From assembly GCA_022651385.1 (NCBI GenBank), contig JALCQR010000001.1, positions 186,001 through 250,000 of the forward strand: a DNA stretch of 64,000 bases. Direction: 5' to 3'. The DNA comes from Clostridia bacterium. Lineage in GTDB: Bacteria; Bacillota; Clostridia; Lachnospirales; Anaerotignaceae. Both the position numbers and the translations under genes were made by a program. Each line of letters opens with the position of its first letter. Position 1 is the first letter of the stretch. Below the pieces are notes generated by a model. It searched no databases and was not told the DNA's origin. It was given only the letters and a program-made list of their open reading frames with translations. This document shows, in pieces, positions 43,267-52,554 of the stretch.

Positions 43267-43290
43267 AAGTGATATTTAGGAGGTCTCATT

Positions 43291-44625
43291 GTGGGATATA
43301 CTAAGGATGACATTAGGATTTTAGTACAGGAAAATGATGTTAAATTCATAAGACTGCAATTTACTGATATTTTTGGAGTGCTTAAAAATGTTGCGGTAAC
43401 GGCAAGTCAGCTTGAAAAGATTTTAAGCGGAAAATGTATGTTTGACGGTTCATCAATTGATGGTTTTGTAAGAATTGAAGAATCCGATATGTTCCTTGAG
43501 CCTGATTTGGATACATTTGTGGTTTTTCCATGGAGACCGCAGCATGGCAAAGTTGCAAGATTTATATGTGATATCGTTAATTTTGACGGTACACCTTTTG
43601 TCGGTTCACCAAGATATGTTCTAAAAAAGATTATAAACAAAGCAAAACTTATGGGCTTTCATATGAACATAGGACCTGAATGTGAGTTTTTCCTTCTTCA
43701 GACAGACGATAATGGCAGCCCTATAATGAAGCCGCATGACAAGGCAAGTTACTTTGATCTCGGGCCAGCAGATAAAGGCGAAAACTCAAGACGTGAGATA
43801 TGTCTTACACTTGAGGACATGGGCTTTACTATTGAATCAAGCCACCATGAACAAGCTGCCGGACAGCACGAAGTTGATTTCAGGTACTGCGAAGCTCTTA
43901 AAGCAGCTGATAATCTTGAGACTCTTAAGCTTGTGGTAAAAACAGTAGCTCAGAGAAACGGCTATTTTGCAACATTTATGCCAAAACCTTTTAATGGTCA
44001 GAATGGTTCCGGTATGCATATAAATATTTCGCTTTCAAACGGTGAAAAAAATTTATTTGATGATCCGGATGATAAGAATGGTCTTGGGCTCAGTGAAACA
44101 GCATATCAGTTTTTAGCAGGTGTCCTTTTTCACATAAGAGGTCTTTCGCTTCTTACAAACCCTATTGTAAATTCGTATAAAAGAACTAATTCTGGTTTTG
44201 AGGCACCATCATATATTGCTTGGTCTCTTGCCAACAGAAGCCCTCTTATAAGAATTCCTTCAAGAAGAGGGGAATATACAAGAATTGAAATGAGAAACCC
44301 TGATACATCAATAAATCCGTATTTGGCTTTTGCCGGCATACTTGCTGCTGGCCTTGACGGTATAGAAAAGAAAATGACCCCGCCTGCTTGCATAAACGGC
44401 AACATTTATGAAATGACTGATGCTCAGAGGGCCGACCTTGGGATTGAAAAATTTACGCAAACCCTTGGAGAGGCTATAAAAGCATTTGAAAAGGATGATA
44501 TTTTGAAGGAATGTCTTGGCGACCACTTATGTACAAAGTATATCCAGGCCAAAAAAGAGGAATGGAAAGAATACTGCAACACGGTAAATACTTGGGAAAT
44601 TAACAAGTATATTGACATCTACTGA
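43291..44625 (+). CDS. glnA: Glutamine synthetase, type I
   Basis: A 444-residue GSI of the alpha form (no adenylylation-loop insertion). Motifs include M-F-D-G-S-S-I-D-G-F, the metal-site G-P-E-C-E-F-F, H-H-E-Q-A-A-G-Q-H-E, the active-site N-G-S-G-M-H-I-N and R-I-E-M-R-N-P-D. It makes glutamine from glutamate, ammonia and ATP. GTG 43291 follows AGGAGG. Expression is expected to depend on read-through of the leader terminator. The ANTAR regulator gene follows 28 bp downstream and an ammonium transporter after that: a complete nitrogen-assimilation unit. Confidence 0.95.
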   Translation: MGYTKDDIRILVQENDVKFIRLQFTDIFGVLKNVAVTASQLEKILSGKCMFDGSSIDGFVRIEESDMFLEPDLDTFVVFPWRPQHGKVARFICDIVNFDGTPFVGSPRYVLKKIINKAKLMGFHMNIGPECEFFLLQTDDNGSPIMKPHDKASYFDLGPADKGENSRREICLTLEDMGFTIESSHHEQAAGQHEVDFRYCEALKAADNLETLKLVVKTVAQRNGYFATFMPKPFNGQNGSGMHINISLSNGEKNLFDDPDDKNGLGLSETAYQFLAGVLFHIRGLSLLTNPIVNSYKRTNSGFEAPSYIAWSLANRSPLIRIPSRRGEYTRIEMRNPDTSINPYLAFAGILAAGLDGIEKKMTPPACINGNIYEMTDAQRADLGIEKFTQTLGEAIKAFEKDDILKECLGDHLCTKYIQAKKEEWKEYCNTVNTWEINKYIDIY

Positions 44626-44653
44626 TAAAACAGTCCGATTCGGAGTGGTTTAA

Positions 44654-45202
44654 ATGGAAAATATTATCATAGGGTTTACAGACAGAGCAAAAGCTGAAAT
44701 CATAAGGGATATCGTAGCCAAAGGCGGTTTTTATAATACAATCGTTTGTACATCAGGGGATGAAATACTTAGAACTGCCAACGAAATTGGCGACGGTGTA
44801 ATCATATGCGGTTACAAAGTTTCGGATATGATTCATACTGAAATATTTGAATTGATGCCGGAAAGCTTTGGTATGCTCGTTTTGCTTTCAAGAAGACAGG
44901 CGGACCTTGTTGATAACCAGGAAATATTTTCTCTTGTACTTCCGGTAACAAAAAATGATGTTATTAAAACTGTAAAAATGATACTAAGCTTTAATCAGGA
45001 AAGCGGAAAAAAATCCGCTGATGAAAAGGGCGAAAAGTTATTAAGAAGTGAAAGTGACAGGATTATAATAGAAAGAGCTAAGCTCTATCTTATGAATAAG
45101 TATAAAATTACAGAAGATGCTGCCCATAGGTTTATGCAGAAACAGAGCATGAATCATGGTATGAAAATGGTAGACACAGCAAAAAATCTATTGAATTATT
45201 AA
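44654..45202 (+). CDS. ANTAR-domain RNA-binding regulator with degenerate receiver
   Basis: A 182-residue protein. The N-terminal ~115 residues have a receiver-like fold, but the usual phospho-acceptor Asp at the end of strand 3 is replaced (G-V-I-I-C-G-Y-K-V), so it is probably not controlled by phosphorylation. The C-terminal ANTAR domain (about residues 130-182; I-I-I-E-R-A-K-L-Y-L-M-N-K-Y-K-I, then A-H-R-F-M-Q-K-Q-S-M-N) binds hexaloop RNA hairpins and prevents termination in EutV/NasR systems. Located between glnA and amt, it should be the antiterminator for this locus. It may respond to glutamine synthetase or P-II rather than to a kinase; none is adjacent. Confidence 0.88.
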   Translation: MENIIIGFTDRAKAEIIRDIVAKGGFYNTIVCTSGDEILRTANEIGDGVIICGYKVSDMIHTEIFELMPESFGMLVLLSRRQADLVDNQEIFSLVLPVTKNDVIKTVKMILSFNQESGKKSADEKGEKLLRSESDRIIIERAKLYLMNKYKITEDAAHRFMQKQSMNHGMKMVDTAKNLLNY

Positions 45203-45222
45203 AATAGTTAAGTTTGTCAATG

Positions 45223-45265
45223 AGGACAGAATTACTTGTGAAAACAGGTAAACTGTCCTTTTTTT
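45223..45265 (+). terminator. Terminator after the ANTAR gene
   Basis: AGGACAG (45223-45229) pairs with CTGTCCT (45253-45259) enclosing a TTACTTGT/ACAGGTAA inner stem with GAAA loop, then T6. It ends the glnA-ANTAR transcript or limits read-through into amt. Confidence 0.85.
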
Positions 45266-45342
45266 AAATTTTATACATATTCAGGTGTTCGGCCGGCACT
45301 TAGCATATGTATAGTGTGGCATTTAAAAATATTGTACACATG

Positions 45343-45396
45343 AAAACATGAATGGATGCGACAGTTTGAGAGGGAACTCAAACGTATCATGTTTTT
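45343..45396 (+). promoter_or_regulatory. amt leader: hexaloop hairpin nested in a terminator-like stem
   Basis: GTTTGAG (45364-45370) and CTCAAAC (45377-45383) form a perfect 7-bp stem closing the six-base loop AGGGAA, with A at position 1 and G at position 4 as required for ANTAR recognition. AAAACATGA (45343-45351) pairs perfectly with TCATGTTTT (45387-45395) around it and runs into TTTTT. The ribosome binding site AGGGG follows at 45403. A clear second (P1) hexaloop hairpin is not found. Confidence 0.65.
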
Positions 45397-45414
45397 AATG
45401 AAAGGGGAATGCAT

Positions 45415-47127
45415 ATGTTATCATCAATTAATACTATTTGGGTGCTGCTTGGAGCGGCACTGGTGTTTTTCATGCAGGCTGGATTTGCCATGTGTGAGGC
45501 AGGTTTTACAAGAGCAAAAAATACAGGCAATATCCTTATGAAAAACCTTATGGATTTTTCTATTGGAACACCAGCTTTTTGGATAATCGGTTTTGGCGTT
45601 ATGTTTGGAGCCGGAAACGGTATATTCGGTTGGCTTGACCCATTTGTAATGAAAGACTACAGCCATATTCTTCCGGATGGCGTTCCGGTAATGGCATTTT
45701 TAATTTTTCAGACAGTTTTTTGCGCAACAAGCGCAACAATAGTTTCAGGCTCAATGGCTGAAAGAACTAAATTTTCATCATACTGTATTTATTCATTATG
45801 TATATCATTATTTATTTACCCTATATCAGGACATTGGATATGGGGCGGCGGATGGCTTTCAAGCCTTGGTTTTCATGATTTCGCAGGCTCTACGGCAGTA
45901 CATATGGTAGGCGGCGTATGTGCCCTTATAGGTGCTAAAATGCTTGGACCACGTATTGGCAAATATGACAAAAACGGAAATCCTCGTGCTATCCTTGGCC
46001 ATGACCTTGCTATTGCGGCTCTCGGCGTATTTATACTTTGGTTCTGCTGGTTTGGATTTAACGGTTGTTCTACAGTTGGATTTACCGGAGATGATACTAT
46101 ACTTTCAGCTTCAAGCATATTTGTTACAACAAATCTTTGCGCTGCAGTTGCCTGCTGTACAACAATGATTTTTACTTGGCTTAGATACAAGAAACCTGAT
46201 GTTTCAATGACATATAATGCTGCTCTGGCAGGTCTTGTCGGCATAACAGCAGGATGTGACCAGGTAAGTCCTATCGGTGCAGCAATAATGGGTGTGATTT
46301 TTGGTATAGTAATTGTACTTTCAGTTGAATTCTTTGATAAAGTTGTTAAGATTGATGACCCTGTAGGTGCCATTTCAGTTCATGGTGTATGTGGTGCTTT
46401 AGGTACAATTCTTGTAGGGGTATTTGCTGTAAACGGCGGTTTACTTTACGGCGGCGGATTTAAATTTGTTGGAATTCAGATACTTGGAGTTTTATCCGTA
46501 GCAATTTATGTAGCAATTATTATAACTATAGTATTTACGATAATTAAGAAAACAATCGGACTTCGTGTTACTCCTGAAGAAGAAATTCAAGGACTTGATT
46601 CTACAGAACATGGTCTTGCTTCAAGTTATGCAGACTTCTTTATGCCGGCTGTTAAAGGCACAACATTCAGCAAAGACGTATCTGAATTAATTGCCGATGC
46701 CGACAACGTACCAGTTGAAAAAGCTGTTCCTGTTACTAAAGTAAGCACTGTTTCAAACGACGTTGACAAGAATAAATTTACAAAGATTGTTATGGTAATA
46801 AAACAAGAAAAATTTGAAGCTCTTAAGGATGCAATGAATCAGATTGGAGTTACAGGTATTACAGTAACTCAGGTACTTGGCGCAGGCATGCAGAAAGGCA
46901 ATGGAGAATACTATAGAGGTGTTCCTGTTGATATAAGCCTTCTTCCTAAAGTTAAGGTTGAGGTTGTTGTATGCAAAGTTCCTGTGGAAACAGTTGTTGA
47001 AGCGGCTAAGAGTGCTCTTTATACAGGTCATATCGGTGACGGCAAGATATTTATATATGATGTTGAAAACGTTATAAAGATAAGAACTGGTGAAGAAGGC
47101 TATGATGCTCTTCAGGATGAAGAATAA
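45415..47127 (+). CDS. amt: Ammonium transporter fused to a C-terminal P-II signalling domain
   Basis: A 570-residue fusion. Residues ~1-395 are an Amt/MEP/Rh channel with about eleven helices (W-V-L-L-G-A-A-L-V-F-F-M-Q-A-G-F-A start; pore-lining H-M-V-G-G and H-G-V-C-G histidine motifs). After a ~60-residue linker, residues ~452-565 are a complete P-II (GlnB/GlnK) domain: K-F-T-K-I-V-M-V-I-K, the T-loop with K-G-N-G-E-Y-Y-R-G, L-P-K-V-K-V-E-V-V-V, and G-H-I-G-D-G-K-I-F-I. The T-loop can plug the pore, so gating would be built in cis. ATG 45415 is chosen over 45409 because AGGGG is then 7 nt away. Confidence 0.93.
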   Translation: MLSSINTIWVLLGAALVFFMQAGFAMCEAGFTRAKNTGNILMKNLMDFSIGTPAFWIIGFGVMFGAGNGIFGWLDPFVMKDYSHILPDGVPVMAFLIFQTVFCATSATIVSGSMAERTKFSSYCIYSLCISLFIYPISGHWIWGGGWLSSLGFHDFAGSTAVHMVGGVCALIGAKMLGPRIGKYDKNGNPRAILGHDLAIAALGVFILWFCWFGFNGCSTVGFTGDDTILSASSIFVTTNLCAAVACCTTMIFTWLRYKKPDVSMTYNAALAGLVGITAGCDQVSPIGAAIMGVIFGIVIVLSVEFFDKVVKIDDPVGAISVHGVCGALGTILVGVFAVNGGLLYGGGFKFVGIQILGVLSVAIYVAIIITIVFTIIKKTIGLRVTPEEEIQGLDSTEHGLASSYADFFMPAVKGTTFSKDVSELIADADNVPVEKAVPVTKVSTVSNDVDKNKFTKIVMVIKQEKFEALKDAMNQIGVTGITVTQVLGAGMQKGNGEYYRGVPVDISLLPKVKVEVVVCKVPVETVVEAAKSALYTGHIGDGKIFIYDVENVIKIRTGEEGYDALQDEE

Positions 47128-47266
47128 TTAAGGCATCCCCAATATTTTTATATATCTATTTTTACAACACGGAGACTGTCCATTTTGGCAGTCTTTGTGT
47201 TTTTTTGTTCAAAATTCATATTGCGGTCACAAATATGATATAATATTGTCCAAATGGAGGTGCAAT

Positions 47267-47941
47267 ATGGAAAAGATACTTGTTGTTGATGATGAGGAAA
47301 ATATTAGGAATATTATAAGCAAATACGGAAAATTTGAGGGTTACGAAGTTTATGAGGCATCAAACGGCATGGAAGCTATTGAAGACTGCAAAAACAATGA
47401 TTATGACATAATTATAATGGATGTTATGATGCCTGAGCTTGACGGGTTTTCGGCATGCAGAGAAATCAGAAAAATAAAAAATATTCCTGTAATCATGCTT
47501 TCGGCAAGAGGTGAAGAATATGATAAAATACATGGTTTTGAGCTTGGCATAGACGACTATGTTGTAAAGCCATTTTCCCCAAAAGAACTTATGATGCGTG
47601 TTGCTGCCATACTTAAAAGAAGCAATTCAAACGAAAATATTCAAAAACGTGATATATATGAAAAAGACGGCATCAAGGTTGATTTTACGGGACGTATTGT
47701 AACTATTGACGGTAAAAGAGTTGAAATGGCTCCGAGAGAGTGCGAACTATTCTTTTATCTGATTAAAAACAGAAATATTGCTCTAAGCCGTGAGAAACTT
47801 ATAACGGAAGTATGGGGATATGATTTTTACGGGGATGACAGAACTCTTGACACACATATTAAAATACTTAGAAAAAGCCTTGGAAAACATAGCAAAAGGA
47901 TAGTAACTTTGAGAGGAGTTGGATATCGTTTTGAAGGCTGA
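47267..47941 (+). CDS. Response regulator, OmpR/PhoB family
   Basis: A 224-residue transcription factor. The receiver has acidic residues near D-D-E-E-N, the phospho-acceptor Asp in I-I-M-D-V-M-M-P-E (about residue 53), and the switch Thr/Ser and Lys (M-L-S-A-R-G, V-V-K-P-F). The winged-helix output domain (about 128-224) has the R-E-C-E-L-F-F-Y-L and D-D-R-T-L-D-T-H-I-K-I-L-R signature. ATG 47267 follows GGAGG. The kinase gene overlaps its end by 11 bp, so both are one operon. The signal and targets are not deducible. Confidence 0.93.
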   Translation: MEKILVVDDEENIRNIISKYGKFEGYEVYEASNGMEAIEDCKNNDYDIIIMDVMMPELDGFSACREIRKIKNIPVIMLSARGEEYDKIHGFELGIDDYVVKPFSPKELMMRVAAILKRSNSNENIQKRDIYEKDGIKVDFTGRIVTIDGKRVEMAPRECELFFYLIKNRNIALSREKLITEVWGYDFYGDDRTLDTHIKILRKSLGKHSKRIVTLRGVGYRFEG

Positions 47942-49457
47942 TAAAGTCAGTATAAAGTGGAAACTTATCGGATATATGGTAAGCTTTGTCGCCATGGAAT
48001 TTATACTGCTTAATATATTTCAGGTCTTTTTCCTGGATTCATTTTACAAAAAAATTAAAGTTGGCGAAATCAAAAACGCTGCCAAAACAATTGTAAATAT
48101 TATTGATGATACAGATAATGTTGATTATCAAAATACACTCAAAAATATTGCAAGAGAAAGCAGTTTAAGCATTGAGGTTTTTGACTCATATGGAAATATA
48201 CATTATTCGGTTGACAGGCCTTTCGGTATTGCATCAAACATGACCGTGGAGGAAAAAAACAATTTTTTTACCAAAACTAAGGCAAATGGCGGATCAATGC
48301 TTATGTTTGAAGACTTTGATTCTATCAAACGCAGAAGCTGGTTTAAAAACATACCGGGCATAGAACCTATGCCTAATGATAATAAAGAATTGTCGACTCA
48401 TAATGAGCACAATCAAAAAAACGATGTGCAGCGTGGAAAAAATTTAATATACAGTCAAATAATTGAGTATGACAATAAGGAAATGCTTCTTCTGCTCTGC
48501 ACAGCCATTACACCTTTGGGAGCCACAAGTCAGATTATCTCCGTAACCATAAGATATGCAAATGCAATACTGCTTGTATTTTCTATTCTTTTGGCTTTTG
48601 TTGTATACAGAAAAATATCAAAGCCGATTATGATGACAAACAGCAAGGCAAAACTTTTAGCTGAGGGAAATTATAATATTTCTTTTAATGAGGGCGGATA
48701 CCGTGAAATTTCACAGCTTAATAAAACTCTTGATTATGCTGCTTCAGAGCTTTCTAAAACGGAACAGCTGCAAAGAGATCTTATTGCAAATATTTCCCAC
48801 GACTTGCGAACTCCGCTGACAATGATACGAGGTTATGCTGAAGTAATGCGGGATATACCCGGCGAAAATTCGCCTGAAAATATTCAGACAATTATTGATG
48901 AAACAAATAGACTTTCTAATCTTGTAACAGATATTCTTGACATATCCAAGCTTCAAAGCGGTGTAACTAAACTTAATCTTAAGGTGTTTTCTATAACTGA
49001 TAGCATTAAGAGTGTAATTGAAAGATACGAAAAATTTATGGGCTCAAAGGGTTATAATGTGGTTTTTGAGTATGACAAAAATGTATATGTAAATGCCGAT
49101 GACATAAAAATAACACAGGTATTATATAATCTTATTAATAATGCAATAAAATACACAGGCAATGACAAAAAGGTAATAATTCGTCAAACTGTTGACAGTT
49201 ACAGGGCAAAAATTGAGGTAGTTGACACCGGAGAAGGCATTGACGAGGAAGAACAAAAACTTATTTGGGACAAGTATTACAAAGCCGGAAAAAACCATAA
49301 GCGTTCTACCGTAGGTACTGGCCTTGGGCTTTCAATTGTTAAAAATATATTTATTCTTCACGGTCTGAAATACGGTGTAGAATCAAAAAAAGGCAGTGGC
49401 AGCACATTCTATTTTTATATTGATGCCGTTAAAATTGAAAACGTTGAAAAATGCTGA
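47931..49457 (+). CDS. Membrane sensor histidine kinase
   Basis: A 508-residue kinase. TM1 (about residues 7-30) and TM2 (about 195-218) flank a ~165-residue extracytoplasmic sensor. HAMP (about 218-270) precedes HisKA with the phospho-acceptor His in N-I-S-H-D-L-R-T-P-L (about residue 285), and HATPase_c has N-L-I-N-N-A-I-K-Y, D-T-G-E-G-I and G-T-G-L-G-L. I place the start at TTG 47931 (AGGAG 12 nt upstream); TTG 47919 directly abuts that site. Partner of the overlapping OmpR-type regulator. Confidence 0.92.
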   Translation: MKADKVSIKWKLIGYMVSFVAMEFILLNIFQVFFLDSFYKKIKVGEIKNAAKTIVNIIDDTDNVDYQNTLKNIARESSLSIEVFDSYGNIHYSVDRPFGIASNMTVEEKNNFFTKTKANGGSMLMFEDFDSIKRRSWFKNIPGIEPMPNDNKELSTHNEHNQKNDVQRGKNLIYSQIIEYDNKEMLLLLCTAITPLGATSQIISVTIRYANAILLVFSILLAFVVYRKISKPIMMTNSKAKLLAEGNYNISFNEGGYREISQLNKTLDYAASELSKTEQLQRDLIANISHDLRTPLTMIRGYAEVMRDIPGENSPENIQTIIDETNRLSNLVTDILDISKLQSGVTKLNLKVFSITDSIKSVIERYEKFMGSKGYNVVFEYDKNVYVNADDIKITQVLYNLINNAIKYTGNDKKVIIRQTVDSYRAKIEVVDTGEGIDEEEQKLIWDKYYKAGKNHKRSTVGTGLGLSIVKNIFILHGLKYGVESKKGSGSTFYFYIDAVKIENVEKC

Positions 49458-49726
49458 AAAGTTTTGGGAAAAAACTTCCTGAACTATAACCTAAAACGGA
49501 AAATTTTTGCTTAGGAAACAATGAGTTTTAATTAATTTTTTTTAGATATAATTTATTGCTTAAATCTGATTTTGACAGAAGAATGTTAGCTTTATTGATA
49601 GCCTTGTAATATTACAATATGTTAACTTTTTTGAATATTTTATTAAATTTGTTAATTTTACTGAAAAACTGTAGTATAATGGAAAAGTGCTATTGCATTA
49701 TTTTTAAAATTAGGAGGTTATTTTTT
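49458..49726. other. Intergenic region and probable promoter of the SLH repeat protein gene
   Basis: TATAAT at 49675-49680 is a strong -10, with a poor -35 (TTAATT, 49652-49657) 17 bp upstream. The AT-rich tract TTTTTTTTAG near 49535 and the word CTGATTTTGACA (about 49566), shared with 18402, are the only other landmarks. No gene. Confidence 0.45.
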
Positions 49727-52480
49727 ATGAAGCTAAAGAAATTGATTGCTGTTTTTTCAGCATCGGCTATAGCTATGGGAAGCATAAGCATACCTGTATT
49801 TGCCGCAGACTTTTCGGACATAAATGATGTGCCTTGGGAAGGTGCCAAAACTTATATAAGTGCTGTTGCCAATGATGGTCTTATGGTTGGGGACTATGAT
49901 GACAGCGGAAGAAAAGTATTCAGGGCAAGGGATAAAGTAAACTATTGTGAGACAATGCAGCTTGTTTATGAACTTATGAAAAATTATTCGGGTTCTGCTA
50001 TTTCATCGGATATAGTAACAAAATACACTACGGTTATGAATGGATACGGTATACCTGAATGGGCTCATGAGGCAGTTGCATATGGTCTTGAAAATAAGAT
50101 AGTTACTATTTCAGATATACCGTATTTTATGTCGAAAGGGAAAGGTGTCTCTGCTACAAGACAAGATGTTGTACTTATGATAGGCCGTGCAATTTCAAGC
50201 CTTGACAGTGTAAATTCAAATCCTACTCTTACTTATGCAGATGCTTCGTCAGTTTCTTCTGTTGCAGCACCATATGTTGATTTACTTACAAGACTTAAAA
50301 TAGTTTCAGGTGACACGGACGGAAACTTTACACCAAAAGCTTACATAAACAGAGCTGAAATGTCAGTTCTTGTATCAAAAACATATGATTATCTAAAATC
50401 AAAGAAACAAAATAATACCAATACCAATACTAATACCACACCTACGAGCAATACAAAATCTGGGTCTGTAACTGGAGTAGTAACAGCAAATGAAAATGTT
50501 GGAAACAATGTGGTGCTTTCTGTTAATACAAGCTCTGGAACAGTAAACTATATGGGCAGTGCATCAACTCAGGTATTAAACGGCTCTACGTTAACAAATC
50601 TGTCTTCGGTATCAGTTGGTGATACGGTTCTTATTTCTTATGAGGGACAAAATATCAAAAGTGTTTTGATAACAAGCTCAAAATATTCGCCATCTCCGTC
50701 AAGCAGCACTTCTTCTACAGTTAAAGGTACTTTTTCAAGTATTTCGCGAAGCGAAATAAAGATAAAAGAAGACGGAACAAAGAGAACGTATGATTTCGAT
50801 AATGTTGACGATGTAAAGTTTTATTATGACGGAACATTATTGTCGTCATACTCGAAATTTGATGATAAAGCAGACAGCGGTGACTCTGTTACACTTACTC
50901 TTTATGGAAAAGATAAAGATTATGTAATAAGAGTTGACTGTAATTCAGACAGCAACGGCGATGACGATGTCGATTATGACAAAAAAGGCTATTTTTCAGC
51001 AATTACTTCATCATACATAAAACTCAAAAGCAGTACGTCTTCATCAAGCACGTCTAAGTATGCCTATGAAGATGATGATTATGACAATGTTACGTTTTAT
51101 GTAAAGGGCAGTGAAAAAACATATTCATCGTTTAAGAGTGCGGTTTCAACTAATGATAAAATAGGACTTGTATATGGCAGTGATGACGAGGTTAAAAAGG
51201 TATATCTTATTTCATACGATGATGATGACGACGATGATGATGATTATGACAAAACAGGATATTACAGCGGCATAAGTGACGAATATATCAAGCTGAAGAA
51301 AAAAACATCGTCTTCTGACTATGATAAATATCACTTTGAAGACGATGATATAGACAATGTTACATTCTATGTTCACGGTTCTAAAAAAAGCGAGTCGACA
51401 TTTAAAGATGATGTTTCAACTAATGACAAGATAGGAGTTACATACAACAGCGACGACGAAGTTACAAAAGTATATCTTATAGATGACGATGACGATAGTG
51501 ACCACAAAACTTTATACTATGACAGCATGTCATCGACATATATGAAACTTAAATCATCAAAATCAGGTTCAACGAAAAAATATTACTATGAAGACGACGA
51601 CTCCGACAATGTTAGATTTTATATAGACTCCTCAAGCAAGACATATTCAAGATTCAGTGACGATGTTCATGACGACGACAAACTTAAAGTATATTTTAAT
51701 GATGATGATGAAATAACAAAGGTATATCTTGTTGATTCTGATGATGACGACGATGACTATAAGAATTTATATTTTGACAGCATGTCATCGTCATATATGA
51801 AACTTAAATCATCAAAATCAGGTTCAACGAAAAAATATTACTATGAGGACGACGACTCCGACAATGTTAAGTTTTATATAGACTCCTCGAGCAAGACATA
51901 TTCAACATTTAGTAGAAAAGTTGATGAAGATGATAAACTTAAAGTATATTTTAACGACGATGATGAAATAACAAAGGTATACTACGGTTCATCTTCAGAT
52001 GATACGAACGGTGAGATTTCTTCAATTTCATCAAGCAGACTTAAGCTAAAAGATGACAGCTCTTCATACAGAATTGATGATGATAAGCTTGATGATGTTG
52101 ATGTTACCGACGGCAAGAGTTCAATTGATAGATTTAATGATTTAGATGATGCAATAAATGATGATAGTAAGACTGTTAAAGCTACAATAAAATATAATGA
52201 TGATTATTATGTTACTTCAATTGACGGATATGTCTCAAAAGCTACAGGTAATGTATATTCGGCAAGTGATTCATCAGATACGATTACAATTAAGTTTAGC
52301 AGCGGTGAAAAGACAACGTATAAAGTTGATAGTGACTGCGATTTTAATTTAAGTTATTACAGAAACTCACTTGACGGGATAGAAAAAGCTGTTGATGAAG
52401 AGAACATTGGAGACAGAGAAATTACAATTAAAGTAGATGATGACGGACATGTCACAAACATTGAATCAAGTGAGATATAA
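49727..52480 (+). CDS. S-layer homology protein with Asp-rich tandem repeats
   Basis: A 917-residue exported protein. The signal peptide is 1-25 (cleavage after V-F-A-A). Three SLH domains (about 26-85, 103-160, 165-225) anchor it to cell-wall polymers, and a Thr/Asn linker follows. Then come about eight ~75-85-residue modules of pattern G-x-x-x-x-I-S-S-x-Y-I/M-K-L-K ... N-V-x-F-Y ... K-V-Y-L, joined in the middle by runs of up to nine aspartates. Two modules (51505-51745 and 51760-51985) are almost identical in DNA, so they duplicated recently. The poly-Asp linkers and S-D-D-D-D stretches should bind calcium. Function unknown; probably a structural surface protein. AGGAGG precedes ATG 49727. 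Confidence 0.88.
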   Translation: MKLKKLIAVFSASAIAMGSISIPVFAADFSDINDVPWEGAKTYISAVANDGLMVGDYDDSGRKVFRARDKVNYCETMQLVYELMKNYSGSAISSDIVTKYTTVMNGYGIPEWAHEAVAYGLENKIVTISDIPYFMSKGKGVSATRQDVVLMIGRAISSLDSVNSNPTLTYADASSVSSVAAPYVDLLTRLKIVSGDTDGNFTPKAYINRAEMSVLVSKTYDYLKSKKQNNTNTNTNTTPTSNTKSGSVTGVVTANENVGNNVVLSVNTSSGTVNYMGSASTQVLNGSTLTNLSSVSVGDTVLISYEGQNIKSVLITSSKYSPSPSSSTSSTVKGTFSSISRSEIKIKEDGTKRTYDFDNVDDVKFYYDGTLLSSYSKFDDKADSGDSVTLTLYGKDKDYVIRVDCNSDSNGDDDVDYDKKGYFSAITSSYIKLKSSTSSSSTSKYAYEDDDYDNVTFYVKGSEKTYSSFKSAVSTNDKIGLVYGSDDEVKKVYLISYDDDDDDDDDYDKTGYYSGISDEYIKLKKKTSSSDYDKYHFEDDDIDNVTFYVHGSKKSESTFKDDVSTNDKIGVTYNSDDEVTKVYLIDDDDDSDHKTLYYDSMSSTYMKLKSSKSGSTKKYYYEDDDSDNVRFYIDSSSKTYSRFSDDVHDDDKLKVYFNDDDEITKVYLVDSDDDDDDYKNLYFDSMSSSYMKLKSSKSGSTKKYYYEDDDSDNVKFYIDSSSKTYSTFSRKVDEDDKLKVYFNDDDEITKVYYGSSSDDTNGEISSISSSRLKLKDDSSSYRIDDDKLDDVDVTDGKSSIDRFNDLDDAINDDSKTVKATIKYNDDYYVTSIDGYVSKATGNVYSASDSSDTITIKFSSGEKTTYKVDSDCDFNLSYYRNSLDGIEKAVDEENIGDREITIKVDDDGHVTNIESSEI

Positions 52481-52499
52481 AAAATAAATTAAGATTTTG

Positions 52500-52536
52500 C
52501 TGCCGCAATATATATTGCGGCAGTTTTTATATTTTT
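52500..52536 (+). terminator. Terminator of the SLH repeat gene
   Basis: CTGCCGCAATATATATTGCGGCAG (two arms CTGCCGCAAT/ATTGCGGCAG, 52500-52523), followed by TTTTTATATTTTTT. Confidence 0.9.
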
Positions 52537-52554
52537 TAGGCAGGTGATTATAAT

